Shown: in pieces, positions 14,450-20,425 of the stretch
How the letters are laid out: each line of letters starts with the position of its first letter
Numbering within the stretch: the stretch's first letter is position 1
Source of the DNA: ZC4RG19 sp017577565
Lineage (GTDB): Bacteria > Actinomycetota > Acidimicrobiia > Acidimicrobiales > VFJN01
Direction: 5' to 3'
Assembly (NCBI GenBank): GCA_047459075.1
Contig: VSCH01000047.1
Span: 1 to 22,989 of the forward strand
DNA length: 22,989 nucleotides
Position numbers and translations under genes: made by a program
Notes under the pieces: model-generated
Database searches by the model: none
The model's input: only the letters and a program-made list of their open reading frames with translations
What the model was told of the DNA's origin: nothing

Positions 14450-15859
14450 TCAGTGCAGCCGGCGCCCGGTCAGGTCCTGCACGGTGTCGCCGAACAGCTC
14501 GGACAGCGTCGGGTGGGGCTGGATGAACGCCGCCACCTCGTCGACGGTGGCCTCCCAGTTGACGGCGAGGTAGCCCTGGCCCAGCTGCTCGGTCACCCAG
14601 GGACCGACCATGTGCACGCCGAGGATGGTGCCGGCGCGGCCGTCCGGCGTCCGCTCGGCGATGACCTTCACCAGCCCCTCCTGCTCGCCGATGATCTTCG
14701 CCCGGCTGTTGGCGCTGAAGCGGTGCTTGGCGACGACGACGTCGTAGCCGGCCTCCCGTGCCGACTCCTCGGAGTGCCCGGCGAAGGCCACCTCGGGCCG
14801 GCAGTAGATGCCCCACGGCACCCTGCCGTAGTCGATGGGCTGCGGGTCCTCGCCGAGGATGCCGCGGATGGCCACCATGCCCTCGGCGAAGCCGACGTGG
14901 GCGAGCGCCGGGGTGTCGATGCAGTCGCCGACCGCCCACACGCCGTCCTCGCCGGTGCGGCAGGCCTCGTCGACGACGATGAACCCCCGCTCGTCGACCT
15001 CGACCGCGGTGCCGTCCAGCCCCAGGTCGGAGGTGGCCGGCTTGCGGCCGACGGAGACGACGACGACATCGGCCTTGACCGGGTCGCCGTCCTCGACGTG
15101 GACGACGGTGCCGCCGTCGCCCGGCTCGTGGCCGGTCACCCGCACGCCGGTGCGGACCTCGATGCCGCGCTTCTTGAACGACCGCTCGACGACCTGGGAC
15201 GCGTCCTTGTCGACGCCGGGGAGGATCTTGGGCAGGGCCTCGAGGATCGTCACCTGGGTGCCGAGGTCGCTCATCATCGAGGCGAACTCGCAGCCGATGG
15301 CGCCGCCACCGATGACGACCGCGGAGCCCGGCACCTCGGGCATCGACAGCACCTCGTCGGAGGTCATGACGATGCGCCCGTCGACCTCGAAGCCCGGAAG
15401 GGTCCGGGTCTCCGAGCCGGCGGCGATGATGACCGCGTCGGCGGTGAGGGTGATCCGCTCGCCGCCGTCGTTGGGGTCGACGGTGACGGTGCGCCCGGCG
15501 TGGAGCCGCCCGTGGCCGTCGTAGACGGTGACCTTGCGCCCCTTCAGCAACGTGGCGACGCCGGCGACGAGCTCGTCGACGACGGCCTGCTTGCGCTTCT
15601 GGGTGGCCGCCCAGTCGATCTCGGGCGTGCCGGCGCGGACGCCGAAGTCGCCGGCCGTGGCCACGGTGCGGTAGACGTGCGCGGACTCGAGCAGCTCCTT
15701 GGCGGGGATGCACCCCACGTTGAGGCAGGTGCCGCCGAGCCAGCGCTTCTCGACGAGTGCGATCTTGAGCCCGGCGCTGGCGCCGTAGAGCGCGGACGCG
15801 TAGCCGCCGGGGCCGCCGCCGATGACGACGACGTCGTAGTGCTCGGCCGTGGGGACCAC
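14450..15859 (-). CDS. lpdA: Dihydrolipoyl dehydrogenase (E3)
   Basis: A 469-residue flavoprotein that reoxidises dihydrolipoyl groups of E2 with NAD+. Residues 9-20 hold the FAD-binding VVVIGGGPGGY. The redox disulfide is Cys45-Cys50 in GGTCLNVGCIPAK. The NAD domain is marked by GGGAIGCEFASMM, a second FAD contact by AVGDCIDTPALAHVGFAEG, and the dimer-interface active-site dyad is His449 and Glu454 in HPTLSELF. Length and motif order are typical. The GTG start is weakly supported: GGAG sits directly against it, which is close for a Shine-Dalgarno. TAGAGT at 15897-15902 could be a -10 about 38 bases upstream. Its neighbour is the E2 gene, and E3 may also serve other lipoyl complexes. Confidence 0.95.
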   Translation of the reverse strand: MVPTAEHYDVVVIGGGPGGYASALYGASAGLKIALVEKRWLGGTCLNVGCIPAKELLESAHVYRTVATAGDFGVRAGTPEIDWAATQKRKQAVVDELVAGVATLLKGRKVTVYDGHGRLHAGRTVTVDPNDGGERITLTADAVIIAAGSETRTLPGFEVDGRIVMTSDEVLSMPEVPGSAVVIGGGAIGCEFASMMSDLGTQVTILEALPKILPGVDKDASQVVERSFKKRGIEVRTGVRVTGHEPGDGGTVVHVEDGDPVKADVVVVSVGRKPATSDLGLDGTAVEVDERGFIVVDEACRTGEDGVWAVGDCIDTPALAHVGFAEGMVAIRGILGEDPQPIDYGRVPWGIYCRPEVAFAGHSEESAREAGYDVVVAKHRFSANSRAKIIGEQEGLVKVIAERTPDGRAGTILGVHMVGPWVTEQLGQGYLAVNWEATVDEVAAFIQPHPTLSELFGDTVQDLTGRRLH

Positions 15860-15952
15860 CTCCAGGGAGAACTCGGGCGGGCCGGTGTCGCTGCCGACTC
15901 TACCGGCCGTGGCCCGGCGGCGGCGGGGGGTGCAGGCCCGCCCGCGGCGGCC

Positions 15953-16042
15953 TCAGCGGGCGAGCACGAGCTGCACGCTGAAGGCCACGAGGATGGCCAG
16001 GCCACACAGGAGGGCGGCGACGATCAGGCGGCGGGTGCTCAT
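15953..16042 (-). CDS. Single-helix membrane micropeptide (29 residues), unknown function
   Basis: A short ORF starts MSTRRLIVAALLCG and ends in LVLAR followed by TGA. Every codon but one (TGT) ends in G or C, the pattern of true genes here and unlikely for chance DNA of this length. The product is a basic head plus one hydrophobic helix (residues about 6-27). There is no Shine-Dalgarno on this strand, but TAGCCT ends 11 bases before the ATG, so a very short leader is expected. It lies 93 bases upstream of lpd on the same strand. I know no family for it; it could also be the leader of the lpd transcript. Confidence 0.5.
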   Translation of the reverse strand: MSTRRLIVAALLCGLAILVAFSVQLVLAR

Positions 16043-16053
16043 ACGAGGAGGTC

Positions 16054-16059
16054 AGGCTA
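16054..16059 (-). promoter_or_regulatory. -10 box TAGCCT before the micropeptide
   Basis: TAGCCT on the minus strand, identical to the LipB-LipA -10, ends 11 bases before the ATG at 16042. An inverted repeat CCGAC-N4-GTCGG (16060-16073) lies just upstream and could be an operator. This may be the main promoter for lpd as well. Confidence 0.4.
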
Positions 16060-16144
16060 CCGACCCCGGTCGGACCGCCCCGAGCCCGGGGCCCCGGCCG
16101 CGGCCCCGGTCGGCGGCCCCGGCGCCCGGCCCGCCGGGCCCGGC

Positions 16145-16150
16145 TACGGT
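16145..16150 (+). promoter_or_regulatory. -10 box TACGGT before the serine hydrolase
   Basis: TACGGT ends 10 bases before the ATG at 16161, implying a leader of only a few bases. No Shine-Dalgarno is visible. Confidence 0.4.
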
Positions 16151-16160
16151 GCGCGGACGC

Positions 16161-17612
16161 ATGACCGATCTCGCCTCGTACCGACGCCGGCTGCAGAGCC
16201 GGCTCGCAGAGCTGGCCGCCGAGCTGCGGGTGCCCGGTGCCGCCTGCGGGGTCCTCGAGCGCGGGGAGACGGTCGTCGTCACCACCGGCGTGGCCAACGT
16301 GGCGACCCGCGCCCCGGTCACCCCCGACACGCTGTTCCAGATCGGGTCGATCACGAAGATCTACACGACGACGCTCGTCATGCAGGCGGTCGCGGCCGGG
16401 GTCGTCTCGCTCGACGACTCGGTGCGGTCGCAGCTCCAGGAGTTCACCGTGGCCGACCCGGCGGCCACCATCGAGATCACGCCCCGCCACCTCCTGGCCC
16501 ACACCAGCGGCCTGGAGGGCGACCACCTCGTCGACACCGGGTGGAACGAGGACGCCCTCGCCGCCTACGTGTCCACGCTCGCGGGGCTCGGGCAGATCCA
16601 CCCGACCGCCGCCGCCTACAGCTTCTGCAACACCGGCTACGGGGTCCTCGGCCGGCTGCTCGAGGTGGCGACCGGCGAGCACTTCGACCGGGTCCTCCGC
16701 CGCCGGCTGACCCGGCCGCTCGGGTGCCGGGCCACCGTCACGCTGCCCCAGCACGCGCTGCTCCACGCCGTCGCCGTCGGCCACGTGCAGGAGCCGGGGG
16801 GCGAGCCGGTCCGCCAGTCCCGGTGGTCGCTCACCCGCTCGAACGGCCCGATGGGCGGCGTGATCGCGCCGCCGGGCGAGCTGCTGGCCTTCGCCCGCAT
16901 GCACCTGGAGGGCGGCGCCGGGCCCGACGGCACCGTGCTGCTGGCGCCCGAGGCGGTCGAGGAGATGCAGCGGCCGCAGATCGACTCGCCCATCCCCAAC
17001 GAGGCCCAGGCGCTGGGCTGGACCGTGCGGCGGTGGGGCGAGCTGACCTGCCTCGGCCAGGACGCCGACACCTTCGGCCAGCGGGCCGTGCTGCGGGTCG
17101 TGCCGGAGCGGGACTTCGCGGTGTGCGTGCTGACCAACAGCCCGGCCGGCGCCGTGCTGGCCCAGGCCATGCTCGAGCTGGTCGCCGCCGACCGCCTGGA
17201 GGTGGCCCTCAACCCCACCGACCCGGTGGCCGGCGGCCGGCGCGACCTCGTGGCGGTGGCCGGCGGCGCGCGGGACCGTGCCGCGGGGGCGGCCGCCCGG
17301 CCCGTGGCCGACCCGGGCGCGCTGGCCCGGTGGGCGGGCACCTACGAGCGGCTCCACCACCGGGTGGTCGTCCGCCCCACCGACCGCGGCCTCGACCTGG
17401 CCACCGAGCCGTCGGGCGTGCTGACGGCGCTCGGCGTCCGGGACGCCGTGCTGTCCATGCGGCCGGTCGAGTCGTTCGACGACGGCCGGCTGGTCGTCGC
17501 CGGGCGCGACCCGGCGACGGGGCTGCGCGAGGTCGCCGTCCTCGTGCCGGGCGACGGCGGCCGGGGCCCGGGCCTCTACCTCGCCGGCCGCCTCCACCGG
17601 CGCCGGGGCTGA
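16161..17612 (+). CDS. Serine beta-lactamase-like protein (class C/esterase family) with altered motifs
   Basis: A 483-residue protein of the beta-lactamase/penicillin-binding-like serine hydrolase fold without a signal peptide, so probably cytoplasmic. The nucleophile motif is intact: Ser63-x-x-Lys66 in GSITK. The usual Tyr-x-Asn motif reads Phe155-Cys156-Asn157 (YSFCNTGYG), so the general-base tyrosine is replaced by phenylalanine; a tyrosine sits two residues earlier. The third motif, usually His-x-Gly, appears as GQDADTFGQ. LLAHTSGLEGDH and GPMGGVIAPPGELLAFARMHLEGG are normal family blocks. A beta-rich C-terminal region (about 380-483) resembles the extra domain of such enzymes. Esterase, amidase or peptidase activity is possible, but the motif changes make activity doubtful. 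It is a lone gene, divergent from the micropeptide. Confidence 0.85.
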   Translation: MTDLASYRRRLQSRLAELAAELRVPGAACGVLERGETVVVTTGVANVATRAPVTPDTLFQIGSITKIYTTTLVMQAVAAGVVSLDDSVRSQLQEFTVADPAATIEITPRHLLAHTSGLEGDHLVDTGWNEDALAAYVSTLAGLGQIHPTAAAYSFCNTGYGVLGRLLEVATGEHFDRVLRRRLTRPLGCRATVTLPQHALLHAVAVGHVQEPGGEPVRQSRWSLTRSNGPMGGVIAPPGELLAFARMHLEGGAGPDGTVLLAPEAVEEMQRPQIDSPIPNEAQALGWTVRRWGELTCLGQDADTFGQRAVLRVVPERDFAVCVLTNSPAGAVLAQAMLELVAADRLEVALNPTDPVAGGRRDLVAVAGGARDRAAGAAARPVADPGALARWAGTYERLHHRVVVRPTDRGLDLATEPSGVLTALGVRDAVLSMRPVESFDDGRLVVAGRDPATGLREVAVLVPGDGGRGPGLYLAGRLHRRRG

Positions 17613-17621
17613 GCCGGTCCC

Positions 17622-17639
17622 CCGGCCCCCGGGGGCCGG
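17622..17639. terminator. Perfect 18-bp palindrome between convergent genes
   Basis: CCGGCCCCCGGGGGCCGG lies between the convergent serine hydrolase and ceoC genes. It can form a GC hairpin in either transcript, so it may act as a bidirectional terminator, although no T-run follows. Confidence 0.45.
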
Positions 17640-17650
17640 CCGGGCCGCGG

Positions 17651-18322
17651 TCAGCTGCCGGTGAGGATGGCGCGCACCTCGTCGATGCTCTCCGCGGTGA
17701 CGAGCACGAGGACCTCGTCGCCGACCTGCAGCGAGGTGTCGCCGCGGGGGACGACGACGCGGTCGCCGCGCAGCACGGCCACGACGGTCGAGTCGCGGGG
17801 GAAGTCGAGCTCGACGATCTCGTGGCCGGCCGCCGGGCTGTCGGGGGCGAGGGTGACCTCGATGAGCGTCGCCCGCCCGCCCTCGAACGACAGCAGGCGG
17901 ACGAGCGTGCCGACGCTGACCGCCTCCTCGACGAGCGCGGTGAGCAGGTGGGGGGTGGACACGGCGACGTCGACGCCCCAGCTCTCGTCGAACAGCCACT
18001 GGTTCTTCGGGTTGTTCACCCGGGCCACGACCCGGGGCACGGCGAACTCCTGCTTGGCCAGCAGGCTGATGACGAGGTTGTCCTCGTCGTCGCCGGTCAC
18101 GGCGGCGACGACGTCGGCGTCGGACAGCCCGACGGCCCGGAGGCGCTCGACCTCGCAGGCGTCGGCCTCGTGCCAGCTGACCCCGGGCGGCTCGCCGACC
18201 TCCCGCATGCGGGCGACCCGGGCGGGGTCCTGCTCGACGAGGTGGACCTCGTGGCCGGCCTGCTGCAGCTCGCCGGCGATGAACGTGCCGACCGCCCCGC
18301 CCCCGGCGATGACGACCTTCAT
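17651..18322 (-). CDS. ceoC: TrkA-type NAD-binding K+ uptake regulator, CeoC-like
   Basis: A 223-residue cytoplasmic RCK protein that gates a potassium uptake channel in response to nucleotides. The TrkA_N Rossmann domain begins with IAGGGAVGTFIAGEL (GxGxxG at 7-12) and an acidic end of beta-2 (VEQD). AVTGDDEDNLVISLLAKQEF and VARVNNPKNQWLFDESWGVDVAVSTP follow, very like the second protein of the mycobacterial CeoB-CeoC pair. The C-terminal TrkA_C domain is about 140-220 (HEIVELDFPRDSTVVAVLRG). It overlaps the upstream ceoB-like gene by four bases (ATGA), so the two subunits are made together. No membrane K+ transporter gene lies in the window. Confidence 0.9.
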   Translation of the reverse strand: MKVVIAGGGAVGTFIAGELQQAGHEVHLVEQDPARVARMREVGEPPGVSWHEADACEVERLRAVGLSDADVVAAVTGDDEDNLVISLLAKQEFAVPRVVARVNNPKNQWLFDESWGVDVAVSTPHLLTALVEEAVSVGTLVRLLSFEGGRATLIEVTLAPDSPAAGHEIVELDFPRDSTVVAVLRGDRVVVPRGDTSLQVGDEVLVLVTAESIDEVRAILTGS

Positions 18323-18969
18323 GCCACGCCGAGGTGGCGGTCGACCTCGCCCACACGGGCGAGGTCGACCGCCAGGTAGAGGACGTCGCCGTCCTGGACG
18401 ACCAGCCCGGGCTCGGCGACCCGGGCCGTCCCCATGCGGCTGACCGCGACCACGCGGGCGACGCCCGGCAGCTCGAGCTCGGCGAGCGCCGTCCCGGCGC
18501 GGCGGGCCGGCACCGGCCGCTCGACGACGGCCACCCGGGCGCTCGGGTCGACCCAGTCGTCGCCGACGGCGTCGGGGATCAGCTTGCGGAGCACCCGGTC
18601 GATCGTCCACTGGACCGTGGCGATCGTCGGGATGCCCAGCCGCTCGTAGATGGCGGCCCGGCGCGGGTCGTAGATGCGGGCCACCACCCGCTCGACGCCG
18701 AAGGTCTCCCGCGCCACCCGGGCGGTGACGATGTTGGAGTTGTCGCCGCTGGTGACCGCGGCGACGGCGGCCGCCTCGCGCACGCCGGCGGCCTCGAGGC
18801 GGTCGCGGTCGAAGCCCACCCCGACGACGGTGCGCCCGCCGAAGCCGGGGTCGAGTCGGCGGAAGGCCGTCGGGTCCTTGTCGACGACGGCGACCGAGTG
18901 GCCGCGCTGGTCGAGGATGCCGGCGAGGCCCGACCCGACGCGACCGCAGCCGACGATGACGACGTGCAT
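18319..18969 (-). CDS. ceoB: TrkA-type NAD-binding K+ uptake regulator, CeoB-like
   Basis: A 216-residue RCK-family partner of the next gene. The nucleotide-binding start is MHVVIVGCGRVGSGLAGIL, with VVDKD at the end of beta-2. VTSGDNSNIVTARVARETFG and VARIYDPRRAAIYERLGIPT match the first protein of the mycobacterial pair, as I recall it. The C-terminal TrkA_C domain (about 145-210) ends in GDVLYLAVDLARV. The ATG at 18969 is chosen because the Rossmann fold begins immediately and TAGCGT ends 8 bases upstream. The frame stays open further upstream but the added residues are low-complexity and would cross the promoter. Confidence 0.9.
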   Translation of the reverse strand: MHVVIVGCGRVGSGLAGILDQRGHSVAVVDKDPTAFRRLDPGFGGRTVVGVGFDRDRLEAAGVREAAAVAAVTSGDNSNIVTARVARETFGVERVVARIYDPRRAAIYERLGIPTIATVQWTIDRVLRKLIPDAVGDDWVDPSARVAVVERPVPARRAGTALAELELPGVARVVAVSRMGTARVAEPGLVVQDGDVLYLAVDLARVGEVDRHLGVA

Positions 18970-18977
18970 CGGCGCGC

Positions 18978-18983
18978 ACGCTA
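18978..18983 (-). promoter_or_regulatory. -10 box TAGCGT, leaderless start of ceoBC
   Basis: TAGCGT on the minus strand ends 8 bases before the ATG at 18969. There is no Shine-Dalgarno, so a leaderless ceoB-ceoC mRNA is likely. Confidence 0.5.
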
Positions 18984-19026
18984 TCGCCCCGCTCCACCGG
19001 CGGTGTGCCGCGCGCCACCCGAGCGG

Positions 19027-19058
19027 TTGACCGGCCGGCCGATGTAAGGCAATCTTAC
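19027..19058 (+). promoter_or_regulatory. Promoter of bfd-bfr with palindrome over the -10
   Basis: TTGACC (19027-19032) is followed after 17 bases by a weak -10, CAATCT (19050-19055). A perfect inverted repeat GTAAG-GCAAT-CTTAC (19044-19058) covers the -10. The two genes handle stored iron, so an iron-responsive DtxR/IdeR-type regulator is the natural candidate. The site shares AGG and TTACCT elements with iron boxes, but the arm spacing differs from the standard TTAGGTTAGGCTAACCTAA, so the regulator stays open. Confidence 0.45.
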
Positions 19059-19064
19059 CTCCGC

Positions 19065-19133
19065 ATGGCTGGCACCGTTCTCGGCAGGCTCGCAGGGGTC
19101 GCACCCCGAGGCGCCGTGGGGGGCGACGCGTGA
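19065..19133 (+). CDS. Possible 22-residue leader peptide overlapping the bfd start
   Basis: An ATG 9 bases after the predicted -10 opens a 22-codon frame (begins MAGTVLGRLAG) whose TGA overlaps the bfd GTG as GTGA. Inside it GGGGT-CGC-ACCCC (19095-19107) forms a small hairpin. It has no Shine-Dalgarno but would be almost leaderless. Several codons end in A or T, so coding support is weak. It may be a translational coupling leader or chance. Confidence 0.3.
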   Translation: MAGTVLGRLAGVAPRGAVGGDA

Positions 19134-19318
19134 TCGTCTGCCACTGCCACCGGGTGAACGACCGCGCCGTCCGCGAGGCCGTCGAGGCGGGGGCGCTCGA
19201 CGTCGAGGACGTCGGCGCCCACTGCGGGGCCGGCACCCGCTGCGGGTCGTGCCGACCTACGATCGGGGTGCTCCTCGCCACGCTCGGGGAGCGCGAGCCC
19301 GTCGACACCGCGGCCTGA
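19130..19318 (+). CDS. bfd: Bacterioferritin-associated ferredoxin (Bfd)
   Basis: A 62-residue [2Fe-2S] protein of the BFD-like family, which passes electrons to bacterioferritin to reduce and release stored ferric iron. Cluster ligands are Cys4 and Cys6 (MIVCHCHRV) plus Cys38 and Cys41 (GTRCGSCRPTIG), in the family C-x-C...C-x2-C arrangement; Cys32 is an extra cysteine. The length is close to that of E. coli Bfd. It starts at GTG with a G-rich stretch upstream. The bacterioferritin gene follows after 51 bases on the same strand, and an intercistronic hairpin lies between them. Confidence 0.92.
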   Translation: MIVCHCHRVNDRAVREAVEAGALDVEDVGAHCGAGTRCGSCRPTIGVLLATLGEREPVDTAA

Positions 19319-19334
19319 CCGCTCCGGGGACCCC

Positions 19335-19349
19335 CACCCGGTTCGGGTG
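19335..19349 (+). other. Intercistronic hairpin between bfd and bfr
   Basis: CACCCG-GTT-CGGGTG forms a perfect 6-bp stem with a three-base loop, 9 bases before the GGAGG ribosome site of bfr. It may set the ratio of the two products by partial termination or mRNA protection. Confidence 0.4.
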
Positions 19350-19369
19350 CCGCAGCCGGAGGTACAGCC

Positions 19370-19858
19370 ATGCCCCAGGGTCGCCCCGAGATCATCGAGC
19401 TGCTCAACGACGTCCTCACGGCCGAGCTGACCGCGATCAACCAGTACTTCGGCCACTACCGGATCCTGGGCAACTGGGGCTTCGAGCGCCTCGCCGAGCG
19501 TGCCCGCGAGGAGTCCATCGACGAGATGAAGCACGCCGACGAGGTCATCGACCGGATCCTCTACCTCGAGGGGCACCCCAACCTGCAGCGGCTGGGCCCC
19601 GTGCGCCTCGGCGAGGACCCGGTCGAGACCCTGCGGCTCGACCTCGACCTCGAGCACGAGGCCGTCGAGCGGCTCAACCGGGGCATCGCCCTGGCCGTCG
19701 AGCTGGGCGACAACGGCACGCGCGAGCTGCTCGCCGACATCCTCACCGACGAGGAGGAGCACGTCGACTGGCTCGAGACCCAGCTCGACCTCGTGGAGCG
19801 GCTCGGCGCGAACGCCTACCTGGCCCAGCAGCTCCACGACGACGGCGACGGCGACTGA
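19370..19858 (+). CDS. bfr: Bacterioferritin
   Basis: A 162-residue four-helix ferritin that forms the iron-storage shell. The dinuclear ferroxidase ligands are all present: Glu19, Glu52, His55, Glu95, Glu128 and His131 (one position later than in E. coli Bfr). The haem-ligand methionine is Met53 in IDEMKHADE, so this is a true haem-binding bacterioferritin. The start is supported by GGAGG 7 bases upstream. It is co-directional with bfd, which supplies electrons for iron release. The C-terminus ends in an acidic tail (DDGDGD). Confidence 0.96.
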   Translation: MPQGRPEIIELLNDVLTAELTAINQYFGHYRILGNWGFERLAERAREESIDEMKHADEVIDRILYLEGHPNLQRLGPVRLGEDPVETLRLDLDLEHEAVERLNRGIALAVELGDNGTRELLADILTDEEEHVDWLETQLDLVERLGANAYLAQQLHDDGDGD

Positions 19859-19867
19859 CGGCGGCGG

Positions 19868-19897
19868 GGTGCGGCCGCCGCCGGCCGGCGCCGCACC
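19868..19897. terminator. Hairpin between bfr and mscL (convergent)
   Basis: GGTGCGGC (19868-19875) and GCCGCACC (19890-19897) form an 8-bp stem with a 14-base GC-rich loop in the 45-base gap between convergent genes. No T-run is present. Confidence 0.45.
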
Positions 19898-19903
19898 GGG
19901 CCC

Positions 19904-20338
19904 TCAGATCTGCGGCGAGCGCGCCGGCGGCACCTCGCCGGTCCCGCCCGCCTGGGCCCGCAGCAGGTCGCGGATCTCGGCGAGCAGCACGGCCTCGTCG
20001 GACAGCGTCGCCTCGTCCACCGGCTCGGCGCCCCGCCGGCGCCGCTCCTGCAGGATGTTGATGGGCTTGACGACGAAGAGGAAGACGACCGCCGACACCA
20101 GCAGGAAGTAGATGACGGCGTTGATGACGATGCCGTAGCTGAACGTGCTGTCGTTGATGGTGAAGGTCATCCGGCGGAAGTCGGTCCCCCCGATCATGCC
20201 GACGAGCGGTGTGATGAGACCCTCGACCACGGCCGTGACGACGGCGGTGAACGCGGCGCCGATGACGACCGCGACCGCCAGGTCGACCACGTTGCCGCGG
20301 GCGATGAACTCCCGGAACTCCTTGAACAGTGCCGCCAC
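19904..20338 (-). CDS. mscL: Large-conductance mechanosensitive channel MscL
   Basis: A 144-residue homopentameric channel that opens under membrane tension to release solutes in hypo-osmotic shock. The N-terminal helix (FKEFREFIARGNVVDLAVAV) leads into pore helix TM1 with the Gly/Ala-rich GAAFTAVVTAVVEGLITPLVG. The periplasmic loop is about 50-67, TM2 about 69-90 (INAVIYFLLVSAVVFLFVV), and the charged cytoplasmic helix carries KPIN and LLAEIRDLLR. The length is close to E. coli MscL. GTG 20338 is chosen because GGGGG lies 8 bases upstream and the conserved helix starts there; the longer open frame upstream is not MscL-like. Confidence 0.95.
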   Translation of the reverse strand: MAALFKEFREFIARGNVVDLAVAVVIGAAFTAVVTAVVEGLITPLVGMIGGTDFRRMTFTINDSTFSYGIVINAVIYFLLVSAVVFLFVVKPINILQERRRRGAEPVDEATLSDEAVLLAEIRDLLRAQAGGTGEVPPARSPQI

Positions 20339-20386
20339 GGCGACGTCCCCCTTGGTTGCATTCCGTGTCCGGCCGCCCGCGGCGCG

Positions 20387-20392
20387 TACGGT
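20387..20392 (+). promoter_or_regulatory. -10 box TACGGT upstream of the epimerase gene
   Basis: TACGGT lies 33 bases before the GTG at 20426, giving a leader of about 27 bases that contains the AGGA Shine-Dalgarno (20412-20415). No matching -35 box is apparent. The same hexamer precedes the serine hydrolase gene. Confidence 0.3.
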
Positions 20393-20425
20393 ACCGGAGC
20401 GCATCGGGCACAGGAAGGACGTGGG

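Noticed and set aside
19042..19060. A standard IdeR/DtxR iron box
   Set aside because: Only about 9 of 15 core positions match and the arm spacing is different, so it is reported only as an operator-like palindrome.
18970..19440. Upstream extension of the CeoB-like protein
   Set aside because: The open frame continues but runs antisense to bfd and its promoter; the Rossmann fold begins at the ATG 18969.
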